DNA of 64,000 bases, taken from NCBI RefSeq assembly GCF_019774615.1, contig NZ_CP081496.1:5952001-6016000 (forward strand), written 5' to 3'. Below are positions 26,797 to 35,649 of this stretch, one piece after another. The stretch comes from Streptomyces sp. BHT-5-2. GTDB taxonomy: Bacteria; Actinomycetota; Actinomycetes; Streptomycetales; Streptomycetaceae. Under the pieces are notes generated by a model. That model did no database searches and was not told the DNA's origin. It was given only the letters and a program-made list of their open reading frames with translations. Made by a program: the position numbers and the translations under genes. Positions within the stretch are counted from its first letter, which is position 1, and each line of letters opens with the position of its first letter.

Positions 26797-27462
26797 GTGA
26801 CCGAACTCTCCCGGCATCGCGGGTGCACCTGCACCTCCCCCTTCCGGCGCCGCCGTTCGCGGCACGGCGCCTCCGGCCGTCCCGGGCGGGACGACCGCAG
26901 CGGTCCCGGCGAACTGAGCGCCCCCGCCGAGGCGGCCGTCCGCGGCTATCTGGCGCGCCGCCCGGAAGCCACCGTGGTGGTCCTCGGCGAGGGCCCGGGA
27001 ACCGGCTTCCGGCGGCTGGACAACGGGCGGCTGACCTGGCTCTCGGTGCTGCCGCCCGGGGACGCGGCGGCCCGCCGGATGCTGCTGCCGGACGGCCCCC
27101 GGCGGCGCACCGTCGGCCGCCCGGGAACCGGTGCCGGCTGGCCGGCCCTGGTGGGCACGGTGGAGCGCGGGGTGGTCGTGGCGGTGCCGGGGGCGCCCGC
27201 GGGGCTGCCGGCGGGCGCGGTACGGGATCTGCTCGCGGTGTGCGCGGCGCGGTTCCCCGGCGGGGCGCTGGTCCTGGACGCGCTGCCCTGGCGGGCGGTG
27301 GCGGCCGTGTTCCTGACGGTCCGCCACCATCGGGGCGTCGCCGCGGTGCACGCCCGGCCCCTGCCGCCCCGCCGGCCGTCCGGACCGGCCCGGCCGGGGC
27401 GGCGGTGGCTGCCGTGGACGGCGGTGTGCGAGGTGCACTTCGCCGCCGCGCAGGCCGCCTGA
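26797..27462 (+). CDS. Degenerate leucine-carboxyl-methyltransferase-like protein
   Basis: 221 aa from the GTG at 26797. Residues ~45-160 resemble the PPM/LCMT class of SAM methyltransferases (TcmP-like): ATVVVLGEGPGTGFRRLDNG at the SAM loop and LLAVCAARFPGGALVLDALP. The usual N-terminal ~90 residues are missing and replaced by a basic Cys/Arg-rich leader (HRGCTCTSPFRRRRSRHG), and the C-terminal substrate part is short. It may be a decaying paralogue or a repurposed fragment; the frame is intact. Between cobU and cobT but with no clear link to B12. Confidence 0.55.
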   Translation: MTELSRHRGCTCTSPFRRRRSRHGASGRPGRDDRSGPGELSAPAEAAVRGYLARRPEATVVVLGEGPGTGFRRLDNGRLTWLSVLPPGDAAARRMLLPDGPRRRTVGRPGTGAGWPALVGTVERGVVVAVPGAPAGLPAGAVRDLLAVCAARFPGGALVLDALPWRAVAAVFLTVRHHRGVAAVHARPLPPRRPSGPARPGRRWLPWTAVCEVHFAAAQAA

Positions 27463-27540
27463 CGGCCCGTCGGCACCGCGCGGGCGCGCCCGGGTGCGGC
27501 GCCGTCCCCGGCGCACGCCCCGCCGGCGCGCCGTTGCCGG

Positions 27541-27546
27541 TAATCT
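27541..27546 (+). promoter_or_regulatory. Candidate -10 box, leaderless cobT
   Basis: TAATCT is close to the consensus and ends 7 nt before the cobT ATG (27554). No Shine-Dalgarno sequence is present, so the transcript probably starts at the initiation codon. Confidence 0.6.
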
Positions 27547-27553
27547 GCGCCCA

Positions 27554-28600
27554 ATGAGCGCCCTGAACCTCGATGACTTCGCCCAACTGATCGAGCGCCC
27601 CGACGGCGATGTCCGCCGCGCCGCCGAGGAGCGGCGGGCCCGGACGGCCGTGCCGCCCGGCGCGCTGGGGCGGCTGGACGACCTCGGCGGCTGGCTCGCC
27701 GCCGTCCAGCAGCAGGTGCCGGTGCGGCCCGTCGAGCGGCCGCGGGCGCTGCTGTTCGCGGGCGACCACGGCGTCGCGCGGCTGGGCGTCTCGGCCCGGC
27801 CGGCCGGCGGCACCCGCGACCTGGTGCGGGCCGTCCTGGACGGGGCGAGCCCGGCCGCGGTGCTGGCCCGCTCCGCCGGGGTGCCGGTGCGGGTGGTCGA
27901 CATGGCGGTGGACTGCGACCCGGCGGAGCTGCCGGCGGAGGTCACCCGGCACCGCGTGCGCCGCGGCTCGGGGCGGATCGACGTCGAGGACGCGCTGACC
28001 CTCACGGAGGCCGAGGCGGCGTTCCGGGCCGGTGTGGCGATCGCCGACGAGGAGGCGGACGCCGGCACCGACCTGGTCGTGCTGGGCGATCTGAGCGTGG
28101 GCGGCACCACCGCGGCGGGCACCCTGATCGCCGCGCTGTGCGGGACGGACGCCTCGGTCGTCACCGGACGCGGCGGCCGGCCGATCGACGACCTGGCCTG
28201 GATGCGCAAGTGCGCGGCGATCCGGGACGCGCTGCGCCGGGCCCGGCCGGTCCTCGGCGACCAGCTGGAGCTGCTGGCGACCGTCGGCGGCGCCGACCTC
28301 ACCGCGGCCACCGGCTTCCTGTTGCAGTGCGCGGTCCGCCGCACCCCGGTGATCCTGGACGGTGTGGTGTCCGCGGCCTGTGCGCTGGTGGCGCAGCGGG
28401 TGGCGTTCCGGGCGCCGGACTGGTGGGTGGCGGGACAGGCGAGCGGCGAACCCGCGCAGGCCAAGGCGCTGGACCGGATCGCGCTCAACCCTCTGCTCGA
28501 TCACGGCGTCACAGCGGGCGAGGGGACCGGGGCACTGCTGGCGCTGCCGCTGGTACGGGCGGCCGCCGCCCTGGCGGCGGAGCTCCCGGTGCACGACTGA
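27554..28600 (+). CDS. cobT: Nicotinate-nucleotide--dimethylbenzimidazole phosphoribosyltransferase CobT
   Basis: 348 aa from the ATG at 27554. CobT activates the lower ligand dimethylbenzimidazole to its riboside phosphate for cobalamin assembly in the cytoplasm. Family features are PPGALGRLDDLGGWLAAVQ, LLFAGDHGVARLGV, DLSVGGTTAAGTLIAAL, and the C-terminal GVTAGEGTGALLALPL with the catalytic Glu. Length is normal for the family. It lies with cobU and cobS but appears to have its own promoter. No cobalamin riboswitch was recognised upstream. Confidence 0.95.
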   Translation: MSALNLDDFAQLIERPDGDVRRAAEERRARTAVPPGALGRLDDLGGWLAAVQQQVPVRPVERPRALLFAGDHGVARLGVSARPAGGTRDLVRAVLDGASPAAVLARSAGVPVRVVDMAVDCDPAELPAEVTRHRVRRGSGRIDVEDALTLTEAEAAFRAGVAIADEEADAGTDLVVLGDLSVGGTTAAGTLIAALCGTDASVVTGRGGRPIDDLAWMRKCAAIRDALRRARPVLGDQLELLATVGGADLTAATGFLLQCAVRRTPVILDGVVSAACALVAQRVAFRAPDWWVAGQASGEPAQAKALDRIALNPLLDHGVTAGEGTGALLALPLVRAAAALAAELPVHD

Positions 28601-28706
28601 CACCACCGGGCGCGCCCGCGCACCGCCCGTCCGCGACGGCACCCGGCCGGCCCGGCGACGGCTCCCCGTAAGATCGCTTTTGCACGTTTTTTCGGGAGAG
28701 ATCGCT

Positions 28707-30539
28707 TTGAGTCCGGAGGAAGACCTCCCCCGCGGCCGGTGGGCACGCCGCGGTGCCGCGTTCGGCGTCTGGTACCTGCGCGCCGTCGCCCTCGTGAACG
28801 TCCTCGGGGCGGTGTGGGTGTCGCTCGGCAACGACATCCGGCGCCACAACGCCGCGGACCTCTTCACCCCGTACCTGCTCACCGCGGGCTTCGCCTCGGC
28901 CGCGTTCTCGCTGTTCCTGGCGGTGACGCTGCGGCGGCGGAAGCGGGCGGCGTGGATCCTGAACGTGGTGCTGTCCGGGCTCTTCCTATTGCTGGTCGCC
29001 GTGTTGATGACACTCGACCCGGATTACCGGGCGCGGCCGCAGAACTGGGTCTCGCTGGCGCTGACGCTGGCGTTCACGGCGTCCCTGCTGGCCGGGCGCC
29101 GGGAGTTCTACGCCCGGGGCGACCGGGCCAACCCGAAGCTGGCGGCACTCACCGCGGCCGGCGGGCTGCTGGTCGCCTCGCTGCTGGCGGCCCTGCTGGT
29201 GACGCTCACCAACGCGCCCGGTGCGAGCACCGTTCCCCGAGCTCTCAACTCCGTTCGAGCAGGGGAGGCCCCCTTCACCGGAGCGGCTGCCGCCGCGCAG
29301 TCCGCCGACGCCTCGACGTTCGCCGAGCGCTGGCGGTACGGCCTGCTGCGGCTGGTCTCGCTCGCCGCCGACGACCGCGGATTCCCCGGGATCGCCACCC
29401 CGAACTGGGTCAACGGCACCATCAACGTGCTCAGCGCGGTGCTGCTGGCGGCCGTGCTGTGGGCCGCGTTCCGGTCCGTGCGCACCATCGACCCGATCAC
29501 CGCGGACGACGCGGAGCGGCTGCGCGGGCTGCTGGACCGGCACGGCGACCGGGACTCGCTGGGGTACTTCGCGCTGCGCGGGGACAAGAGCGCGGTGTTC
29601 TCCCCCAGCGGCAAGGCGGCGGTGACGTACCGGGTGGTCGGCGGGGTCTCGTTGGCCTCCGCCGATCCACTGGGCGACCCGGAGGCGTGGCCGGGGGCGA
29701 TCGACCGATGGCTGGCCGAGGCCCGGGAGCACGGCTGGGCACCCGCGGTGATCGGCGCGAGCGAGGAGGGCGGCACGATCTACGCCCGGCACGGGCTGGA
29801 CGCGCTGGAGCTGGGCGACGAGGCGATAGTGGAGACCGCGGAGTTCACCCTGGGCGGCCGGGCCATGCGCAGCGTGCGGCAGGCGTACCACCGCGTGCAA
29901 AGGGCCGGCTACGCCGTCCGTATCCGGCGGCACGCGGACATCCCCGCGGACGAGATGGCGCACCTGGTGCGCCTGGTGGATGACTGGCGCGACGGGGACA
30001 CCGAGCGGGGCTTCTCGATGGCGCTGGGACGGCTGGGCGACCGCTCGGACGGCCGCTGCGTGATGCTCGAATGCACCGACGCCGAGGGCCGGTTGCGGGC
30101 CCTGTTGAGCTTCGTCCCATGGGGGACCGAGGGGTTGTCGCTGGACCTGATGCGGCGCGACCGGGACTCCGACAACGGGCTCGTGGAGTTCATGGTGCTG
30201 GAGCTGATCCAGCGCGCGGACGAGGTGGGGATCACTCGGCTCTCGCTCAACTTCGCGATGTTCCGCTCCGTCTTCGAACGGGGGTCGCGGCTCGGCGCGG
30301 GCCCGGTGCTGCGGTTGTGGCGCTCCCTGCTCGGCTTCTTCTCCCGGTGGTGGCAAATCGAATCGCTCTATCGCGCCAACGCGAAATACCGGCCCGTCTG
30401 GGAACCTCGTTACATGCTCTTCGAGAAGAGCACCGACGTGCTGCGGATCGGCCTGGCCGCCGCCCGCGCCGAGGGCTTCCTCGAAGCGCCCGGGCTGCCG
30501 AAGTGGCTGAACCGCAAGCAGCTGGAGAAGGGCAGATGA
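28707..30539 (+). CDS. MprF-like phosphatidylglycerol lysyltransferase-domain membrane protein (DUF2156), with in-frame repeat insertion
   Basis: 610 aa from a TTG at 28707, chosen because GGGAGAG lies 6 nt upstream and the frame before it is cobT shadow. About six helices occupy residues ~15-270; the C-terminal ~320 residues form the GNAT-like DUF2156 domain (SADPLGDPEAWPGAIDRWL...SFVPWGTEGLSLDLMRRD...LNFAMFRSVFERG) that transfers an aminoacyl group from tRNA to lipid. Residues ~171-193 (ASTVPRALNSVRAGEAPF and flanks) are encoded by a hairpin repeat also found at 41355-41424, so an element has been inserted in frame in the loop between helices. It overlaps the next gene by ATGA. Confidence 0.85.
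   Translation: MSPEEDLPRGRWARRGAAFGVWYLRAVALVNVLGAVWVSLGNDIRRHNAADLFTPYLLTAGFASAAFSLFLAVTLRRRKRAAWILNVVLSGLFLLLVAVLMTLDPDYRARPQNWVSLALTLAFTASLLAGRREFYARGDRANPKLAALTAAGGLLVASLLAALLVTLTNAPGASTVPRALNSVRAGEAPFTGAAAAAQSADASTFAERWRYGLLRLVSLAADDRGFPGIATPNWVNGTINVLSAVLLAAVLWAAFRSVRTIDPITADDAERLRGLLDRHGDRDSLGYFALRGDKSAVFSPSGKAAVTYRVVGGVSLASADPLGDPEAWPGAIDRWLAEAREHGWAPAVIGASEEGGTIYARHGLDALELGDEAIVETAEFTLGGRAMRSVRQAYHRVQRAGYAVRIRRHADIPADEMAHLVRLVDDWRDGDTERGFSMALGRLGDRSDGRCVMLECTDAEGRLRALLSFVPWGTEGLSLDLMRRDRDSDNGLVEFMVLELIQRADEVGITRLSLNFAMFRSVFERGSRLGAGPVLRLWRSLLGFFSRWWQIESLYRANAKYRPVWEPRYMLFEKSTDVLRIGLAAARAEGFLEAPGLPKWLNRKQLEKGR
29218..29286 (+). repeat. Hairpin repeat element, copy 1 (inside a coding sequence)
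   Basis: About 69 bp, ~90% identical by eye to the reverse complement of 41355-41424. It begins with the palindrome CGGTGC-GA-GCACCG, then a compound hairpin core (TCCCC...GCTC...AAC-tcc-GTT...GAGC...GGGGA) and a GGGGAGGCCCC tail. It lies in frame in the MprF-like gene. A REP/MITE-like dispersed repeat is the likely class; I cannot name the family. Confidence 0.75.
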
Positions 30540-31264
30540 GCGCCCCCGGCAGAGGGCGGGGGACGGCGTCCGGCATACGACGCGCGGTCCGCGCCGAGTG
30601 GGGCCGGCTGCTGTGGACGGTGTGGCCCGCGCTGGTGGCCCGCCGGCTCCGGGCGATCCCGCTGACCCTGACCGCGGTGTGCCTGACTCTGACCTTCCAC
30701 TTCGTCCAGAAGCAGTCCTGGGGCTACCACGCCGTCCAGGACATCGGCTCGGTCCAGGCGTACGAGCACCTGTGGCTGGCGCTGCTGCGCACCCCGCTGT
30801 CGCTGTTCGTACCGGCCCTGGACCTGCCGGTGTGGGGCGCGCTGGCGCAGATCCTGGTGGTCTTCGGGATCGCCGAGATCTGCCTGGGCCGGTGGCAGAC
30901 GCTGCTGGTCGCCTACACGGCCACGCTCGCGGGAACGATGTACGCCCGGATCGGCCTGTGGATCGGCCCGGACAGCCCGATCGGGCTGCCGGACTCCGAC
31001 AAGTTCGTCGTCGACACCGGCCCGTCGGCGGCCGTGGTCGGCCTGGCGGTGGTCGTCTGCTGGCGCTACCGGGCCCGTCTGACCTGCGCCGCGGTGGTCG
31101 TGGCGATGGTCGTCGAGGTGGTGTTCATCAAGAACAACCTGGCGGGCAAGGAGCACGTCGCGGCGGTGCTGGTGGTGCTGGCGCTGTGCATGGCATGGGA
31201 CTGGTGGCGGCCGCTCAAGCCGTACGACGCCCAGTACACCCGGGGCCGGGGCCACGCCTGGTGA
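30536..31264 (+). CDS. Rhomboid-like intramembrane protein
   Basis: 242 aa from the ATG at 30536 (GGAGAAGGGC upstream), overlapping the preceding stop by ATGA and so coupled to the MprF-like gene. About six membrane segments. A Ser in TGPSAAVVG and a later His in GKEHVAAVLVV are placed like a rhomboid Ser-His dyad, although the usual GxSG reads GPSA, so activity is uncertain. The basic N-terminus (RRAVRAEWGRL) is cytoplasmic. The coupling suggests that it acts with the lipid aminoacyl transferase. Confidence 0.75.
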   Translation: MSAPGRGRGTASGIRRAVRAEWGRLLWTVWPALVARRLRAIPLTLTAVCLTLTFHFVQKQSWGYHAVQDIGSVQAYEHLWLALLRTPLSLFVPALDLPVWGALAQILVVFGIAEICLGRWQTLLVAYTATLAGTMYARIGLWIGPDSPIGLPDSDKFVVDTGPSAAVVGLAVVVCWRYRARLTCAAVVVAMVVEVVFIKNNLAGKEHVAAVLVVLALCMAWDWWRPLKPYDAQYTRGRGHAW

Positions 31265-31301
31265 CCTGCCCCGGACCGGCGGGCCGCCCGGCGTCCCCGG
31301 G

Positions 31302-31307
31302 TACGCT
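31302..31307 (+). promoter_or_regulatory. Candidate -10 box, leaderless cobS
   Basis: TACGCT fits TANNNT and ends 6 nt before the cobS GTG (31314), with no Shine-Dalgarno sequence. Confidence 0.45.
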
Positions 31308-31313
31308 GCCGCG

Positions 31314-32111
31314 GTGACCGACACCGCCCCCTCCCCCGCCTCGCCCCTCGACGGGCTCCGCTTCGCGTTCGGCACGCTGACCGTGCTGCCGGTGCGGGTG
31401 CCCCGCTGGGACCGGGCCGCGGCGCGCGGCGGGATGCTGTGCGCGCCGGTGGCCGGGCTGGTGGTCGGCCTGTGCGCGGCGGCGCTCGGCGGGGTGCTGC
31501 TGCTCGGCGGCGGCCCGCTGCTGGCCGCGACCGGCAGCGCCGCGGTGCCCGCGGTGCTCACCCGCGGCCTGCACCTGGACGGGCTCGCGGACACCGCGGA
31601 CGGCCTGGGCAGCGCCCGGCCGGCCGAGGAGGCGCTGCGCATCATGAAGCGGTCCGACATCGGGCCGTTCGGCGTCATCACCCTGCTGTTCACGCTGCTC
31701 GCCCAAGTGGCGGCGCTGTCCGGGCTGTACGCGGCGGGCTGGGCGGCCGGCGCCGCCGGGGCGGTCGTGGCGGCGGTCACCGCCCGCGGCGCGCTGACCC
31801 TGGCCTCCCGGGCGGGGGTGCCGGCGGCCCGGCCGGAGGGGCTGGGCGCGGCGGTCGCCGGGACCGTCCCGGTGCCGGCCGCGGCGGGCTGCGCGGCGCT
31901 GGTGGCGGCCGGCTGCGCGGCGTTCGGCGCGGCGGCCGGCGGCCCGTACGGCGCGCTGCACGCGGGCGCGGCCGCGCTGCTGGGGCTGGCCGGCGGGGAA
32001 CTGCTGCTGCGGCACTGCCGGCGGCGGTTCGGCGGGGTGACCGGCGATGTCTTCGGCGCGCTGGCCGAGTGCGCCGGGCTCACCGCGTTGGTACTGCTCA
32101 CTCTTGGCTGA
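31314..32111 (+). CDS. cobS: Adenosylcobinamide-GDP ribazoletransferase CobS
   Basis: 265 aa, GTG start. CobS is the membrane enzyme that joins GDP-cobinamide to alpha-ribazole in the last stage of B12 assembly. The N-terminus (DGLRFAFGTLTVLPVRVP) and the metal-binding motif HLDGLADTADGLG near residue 85 are diagnostic. Several Ala/Gly-rich hydrophobic segments follow, in line with the integral-membrane family. It completes the cobU-cobT-cobS set in this window. Confidence 0.94.
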   Translation: MTDTAPSPASPLDGLRFAFGTLTVLPVRVPRWDRAAARGGMLCAPVAGLVVGLCAAALGGVLLLGGGPLLAATGSAAVPAVLTRGLHLDGLADTADGLGSARPAEEALRIMKRSDIGPFGVITLLFTLLAQVAALSGLYAAGWAAGAAGAVVAAVTARGALTLASRAGVPAARPEGLGAAVAGTVPVPAAAGCAALVAAGCAAFGAAAGGPYGALHAGAAALLGLAGGELLLRHCRRRFGGVTGDVFGALAECAGLTALVLLTLG

Positions 32112-32303
32112 ACACCACCGGGACCGACGTCAACCCCCTTGCCTCCCGGGCGAGTTGCGGGGAACGTCCGGATGCGGGCGACGCCCCGTCAGGTGCCGGT
32201 GCCGTAACCGGCCGGGCCGGGCGGCGCCACCGAGCGTAGGCTCGGCCGCAGCAGCGCGTACGCGCGAAACGGATTCCCCGGACGGAACAGGACTTTCATC
32301 ACC

Positions 32304-33848
32304 GTGACTGCACTGACCCTCAGTACTTCTTCCGCCGCAACGGTGCGTGCGGATGCCGTCGTCGTCGGCGCGGCGAAGGGCGCCAAGGGCGTCGTGGTCG
32401 CCCCCGGCGCCGAGGCCGTGGACAAGGCGTTCGGCGGCAAGCTCGCCGCCGTGCTGGAGACCCTCGGCGCGAGTGGCGCCGAGGGCGAGGTGACCAAGCT
32501 CCCCGCGGCCGACGGCATCAAGGCACCGGTCGTGCTGGCGGTCGGCCTGGGCGACGCCCCGGCCAAGGGCGAGTCCTACGACCACGAGGCGCTGCGCCGC
32601 GCGGCGGGCAGCGCGGCCCGGGCGCTGACCGGCACCAAGAAGGCCGCCTTCGCGCTGCCGGTCGAGCACGCCGGGGCGGCCGCCGCGGTGGGCGAGGGCG
32701 CTCTGCTGGGCGCGTACGCCTTCACCGCCTTCCGCGGCGACGGCGGGAACGGCAAGGCCGCCAAGGGCCGCAAGGCGGACGCCAAGTCGGCGCCGCTGGG
32801 CGAGGCCACCGTCCTCGGCGGCAAGCCGCGGGACAAGGAGTTCAAGGCCGCCGCGGAGCGCGCCCAGGTGCTGGCCTCGGAGATCAACCGCGCCCGCGAC
32901 CTGATCAACACCCCGTCCAACGCGCTGGACCCCAAGCAGTTCGCGGCGCACGCCCAGGCCGCCGCCAAGGAGTTCGGCCTGACCGTCGAGGTACTGGACG
33001 AGAAGGCGCTCAAGAAGGGCGGCTACGGCGGTCTGATGGGCGTCGGCCAGGGCTCGGAGGCGCCGCCGCGGCTGGTGCGGATCGCGCACACGCACGCGGA
33101 CGCGGAGCGGACGCTGGCGCTGGTCGGCAAGGGCATCACCTACGACTCCGGCGGCATCTCGCTGAAGCCGGCCGGCCACAACGAGACCATGAAGTGCGAC
33201 ATGAGCGGCGCCGCCGCGGTGTTCGCCGCGGTCGTGGCCGCCGCCCGGCTGGACCTCCCGGTGAACGTCACCGGCTGGCTGGCGCTCGCCGAGAACATGC
33301 CGTCCGGCGCCGCCACCCGCCCCGGCGACGTCCTGACCATGTACAGCGGCAAGACCGTCGAGGTGCTCAACACCGACGCCGAGGGCCGGCTCGTCCTGGC
33401 CGACGCGCTGACCCGGGCCTCCGAGGAGTCGCCGGACGCGATCGTGGACGTGGCGACGCTCACCGGCGCGATGGTGCTGGCGCTGGGCCACCGCCACTTC
33501 GGGATCATGGCCAACGACGACGCCTTCCGCACCTCGATCCACGAGATCGCCGAGGAGGTCGGCGAGGACTCCTGGCCGATGCCGATGCCCGGCCACCTCC
33601 GCAAGGGCATGGACTCCCCGGTCGCCGACCTCGCCAACATGGGCGAGCGGATGGGCGGCGGCCTGGTCGCCGGCCTCTTCCTGAAGGAGTTCGTCGGCGA
33701 GGGCATCCCCTGGGCGCACCTGGACATCGCCGGCCCGGCCTTCCACGAGGGCGGACCCTGGGGCTACACCCCCAAGGGCGGCACCGGTTCCTCGGTCCGC
33801 ACCCTGGTGCGGCTGGCCGAGCGGACCGCCGAGGGCGACCTGGGCTGA
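32304..33848 (+). CDS. pepA: Leucyl aminopeptidase PepA (M17)
   Basis: 514 aa, GTG start. Cytoplasmic, normally hexameric two-metal aminopeptidase. The metal and catalytic motifs are complete: GKGITYDSGGISLKPAG (Lys, Asp), MKCDMSGAAAVF (Asp) and VLNTDAEGRLVLADAL (Asp, Glu, Arg). The N-terminal ~170 residues form the less conserved domain, with a Gly/Lys-rich insert (GDGGNGKAAKGRKADAK). Followed by a strong terminator and then lpd on the same strand. Confidence 0.96.
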   Translation: MTALTLSTSSAATVRADAVVVGAAKGAKGVVVAPGAEAVDKAFGGKLAAVLETLGASGAEGEVTKLPAADGIKAPVVLAVGLGDAPAKGESYDHEALRRAAGSAARALTGTKKAAFALPVEHAGAAAAVGEGALLGAYAFTAFRGDGGNGKAAKGRKADAKSAPLGEATVLGGKPRDKEFKAAAERAQVLASEINRARDLINTPSNALDPKQFAAHAQAAAKEFGLTVEVLDEKALKKGGYGGLMGVGQGSEAPPRLVRIAHTHADAERTLALVGKGITYDSGGISLKPAGHNETMKCDMSGAAAVFAAVVAAARLDLPVNVTGWLALAENMPSGAATRPGDVLTMYSGKTVEVLNTDAEGRLVLADALTRASEESPDAIVDVATLTGAMVLALGHRHFGIMANDDAFRTSIHEIAEEVGEDSWPMPMPGHLRKGMDSPVADLANMGERMGGGLVAGLFLKEFVGEGIPWAHLDIAGPAFHEGGPWGYTPKGGTGSSVRTLVRLAERTAEGDLG

Positions 33849-33880
33849 CCCGGGCCGGTCGGCCCGGTCGGAGGTGCGGC

Positions 33881-33907
33881 ACGGCCCCGGGCGGCGCCCG
33901 GGGCCGT
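33881..33907 (+). terminator. Terminator after pepA
   Basis: Arms ACGGCCCCGGGC (33881-33892) and GCCCGGGGCCGT (33896-33907), perfect 12-bp stem, 3-nt loop, 33 nt past the pepA stop. The rest of the 359-bp gap to lpd (33849-34207) shows no ORF; a promoter for lpd should lie in its right half, but no clear -35/-10 pair stands out. Confidence 0.8.
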
Positions 33908-34207
33908 CGTAGGCTTGCCACGACGTGTTCGCCCTCGACGAAATCCGCCCACCCGTCACCCACCCCCCTTCCCAGGTGGCGCTACGCGCCGCCGTACCTG
34001 TTCGTGCGGTCCACCGACCCCGACGAGGCGGCTGATCGGCCGTCCACAGCCCGGCCCCGCGTCCCGCCTTCGTGGAACAAGTGCGAAGATGGGTTCTCGG
34101 CAGGACAGGGCCCCCCTTACCCAGGGCCGAGTTAAAGCGGCCGAACAACAGCCGCGGACCGGTCACCGAAGACCGGCTCCGGCGCACCCATGCATGGAGG
34201 ACGTGAC

Positions 34208-35596
34208 GTGGCGAACGACGCCAGCACCGTTTTCGACCTAGTGATCCTCGGTGGCGGCAGCGGCGGTTACGCCGCCGCTCTGCGCGGGGCGCAGCTGGGT
34301 CTCGACGTCGCCCTGATCGAGAAGGGCAAGGTCGGCGGCACCTGCCTGCACAACGGCTGCATCCCCACGAAGGCTCTGCTGCACGCCGGCGAGATCGCGG
34401 ACCAGGCTCGTGAGAGCGAGCAGTTCGGTGTCAAGGCCACCTTCGAGGGCATCGACATCGACGCGGTCCACAAGTACAAGGACGAGGTCATCTCGGGCCT
34501 GTACAAGGGCCTGCAGGGTCTGATCGCCTCGCGCAAGGTGACCTACATCGAGGGCGAGGGCCGGCTGTCCTCCCCGACCTCGGTCGCGGTCGACGGCCGG
34601 CAGGTCCAGGGCCGTCACGTCCTGCTCGCGACCGGCTCCGTGCCGAAGTCGCTGCCGGGCCTGGAGATCGACGGCAACCGCATCATCTCCTCGGACCACG
34701 CGCTCACGCTCGACCGCGTCCCGAAGTCCGCGATCATCCTGGGCGGCGGCGTGATCGGCGTCGAGTTCGCCTCGGCGTGGAAGTCCTTCGGCACCGACGT
34801 CACCGTCGTCGAGGGCCTCAAGCACCTCGTCCCGGTCGAGGACGAGAACAGCTCCAAGCTGCTGGAGCGGGCCTTCCGCAAGCGGGGCATCAAGTTCAAC
34901 CTCGGCACCTTCTTCGACAAGGCCGAGTACACCGCCGACGGCGTCAAGGTCACCCTCGCCGACGGCAAGACCTTCGAGGCCGAGGTGCTGCTGGTCGCCA
35001 TCGGCCGCGGTCCGGTCTCCGCCGGTCTCGGCTACGAGGAGCAGGGCGTCGCGATGGACCGCGGCTACGTCCTGGTCGACGAGTACATGCAGACCAACGT
35101 GCCGACCATCTCGGCCGTCGGCGACCTCGTCCCCACCCTCCAGCTCGCCCACGTCGGCTTCGCCGAGGGCATGCTGGTGGCGGAGCGGCTGGCCGGCCAG
35201 AAGGTCGTCCCGATCGACTACGACGGCGTCCCGCGCGTCACGTACTGCCACCCCGAGGTCGCGTCGGTGGGCATCACCGAGGCCAAGGCCAAGGAGCTGT
35301 ACGGCGCGGACAAGGTCGTGGCGCTGAAGTACAACCTTGCGGGCAACGGCAAGAGCAAGATCCTCAAGACCGCGGGCGAGATCAAGCTCGTCCAGGTCAA
35401 GGACGGTGCCGTGGTCGGCGTCCACATGGTCGGTGACCGTATGGGCGAGCAGGTCGGCGAGGCCCAGCTGGTCTACAACTGGGAGGCCCTGCCGGCCGAG
35501 GTTGCGCAGCTCATCCACGCGCACCCCACGCAGAACGAGGCGCTCGGCGAGGCCCACCTGGCCCTGGCCGGCAAGCCCCTCCACTCCCACGACTGA
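34208..35596 (+). CDS. lpdA: Dihydrolipoyl dehydrogenase Lpd
   Basis: 462 aa from the GTG at 34208, with GGAGG about 8 nt upstream; an ATG at 34190 lies before that site. This FAD enzyme (E3) reoxidises dihydrolipoyl groups on the 2-oxoacid dehydrogenase complexes and makes NADH. It has the FAD Rossmann start LVILGGGSGGYAAAL, the redox disulfide GGTCLHNGCIPTKAL, the NAD motif ILGGGVIGVEFASAW and the C-terminal His-Glu dyad in HAHPTQNEALGEAH. It is 53 nt upstream of sucB and probably in the same operon. Confidence 0.97.
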   Translation: MANDASTVFDLVILGGGSGGYAAALRGAQLGLDVALIEKGKVGGTCLHNGCIPTKALLHAGEIADQARESEQFGVKATFEGIDIDAVHKYKDEVISGLYKGLQGLIASRKVTYIEGEGRLSSPTSVAVDGRQVQGRHVLLATGSVPKSLPGLEIDGNRIISSDHALTLDRVPKSAIILGGGVIGVEFASAWKSFGTDVTVVEGLKHLVPVEDENSSKLLERAFRKRGIKFNLGTFFDKAEYTADGVKVTLADGKTFEAEVLLVAIGRGPVSAGLGYEEQGVAMDRGYVLVDEYMQTNVPTISAVGDLVPTLQLAHVGFAEGMLVAERLAGQKVVPIDYDGVPRVTYCHPEVASVGITEAKAKELYGADKVVALKYNLAGNGKSKILKTAGEIKLVQVKDGAVVGVHMVGDRMGEQVGEAQLVYNWEALPAEVAQLIHAHPTQNEALGEAHLALAGKPLHSHD

Positions 35597-35649
35597 CCCC
35601 AGTCCCGGGCGCGACCACATCCGTACTTGCGATAGGAGCAACTGAAACC

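Noticed and set aside
27463..27553. A cobalamin riboswitch before cobT
   Set aside because: The gap is only ~90 nt with no recognisable B12-box, and the start looks leaderless.
25406..28882. Long antisense frames of up to 1158 aa across the cobalamin genes
   Set aside because: Shadows of cobU, cobT and neighbours; composition is Arg/Pro/Gly with no motifs.
34190..34207. ATG at 34190 as the lpd start
   Set aside because: It precedes the GGAGG site; the GTG at 34208 is correctly spaced after it.
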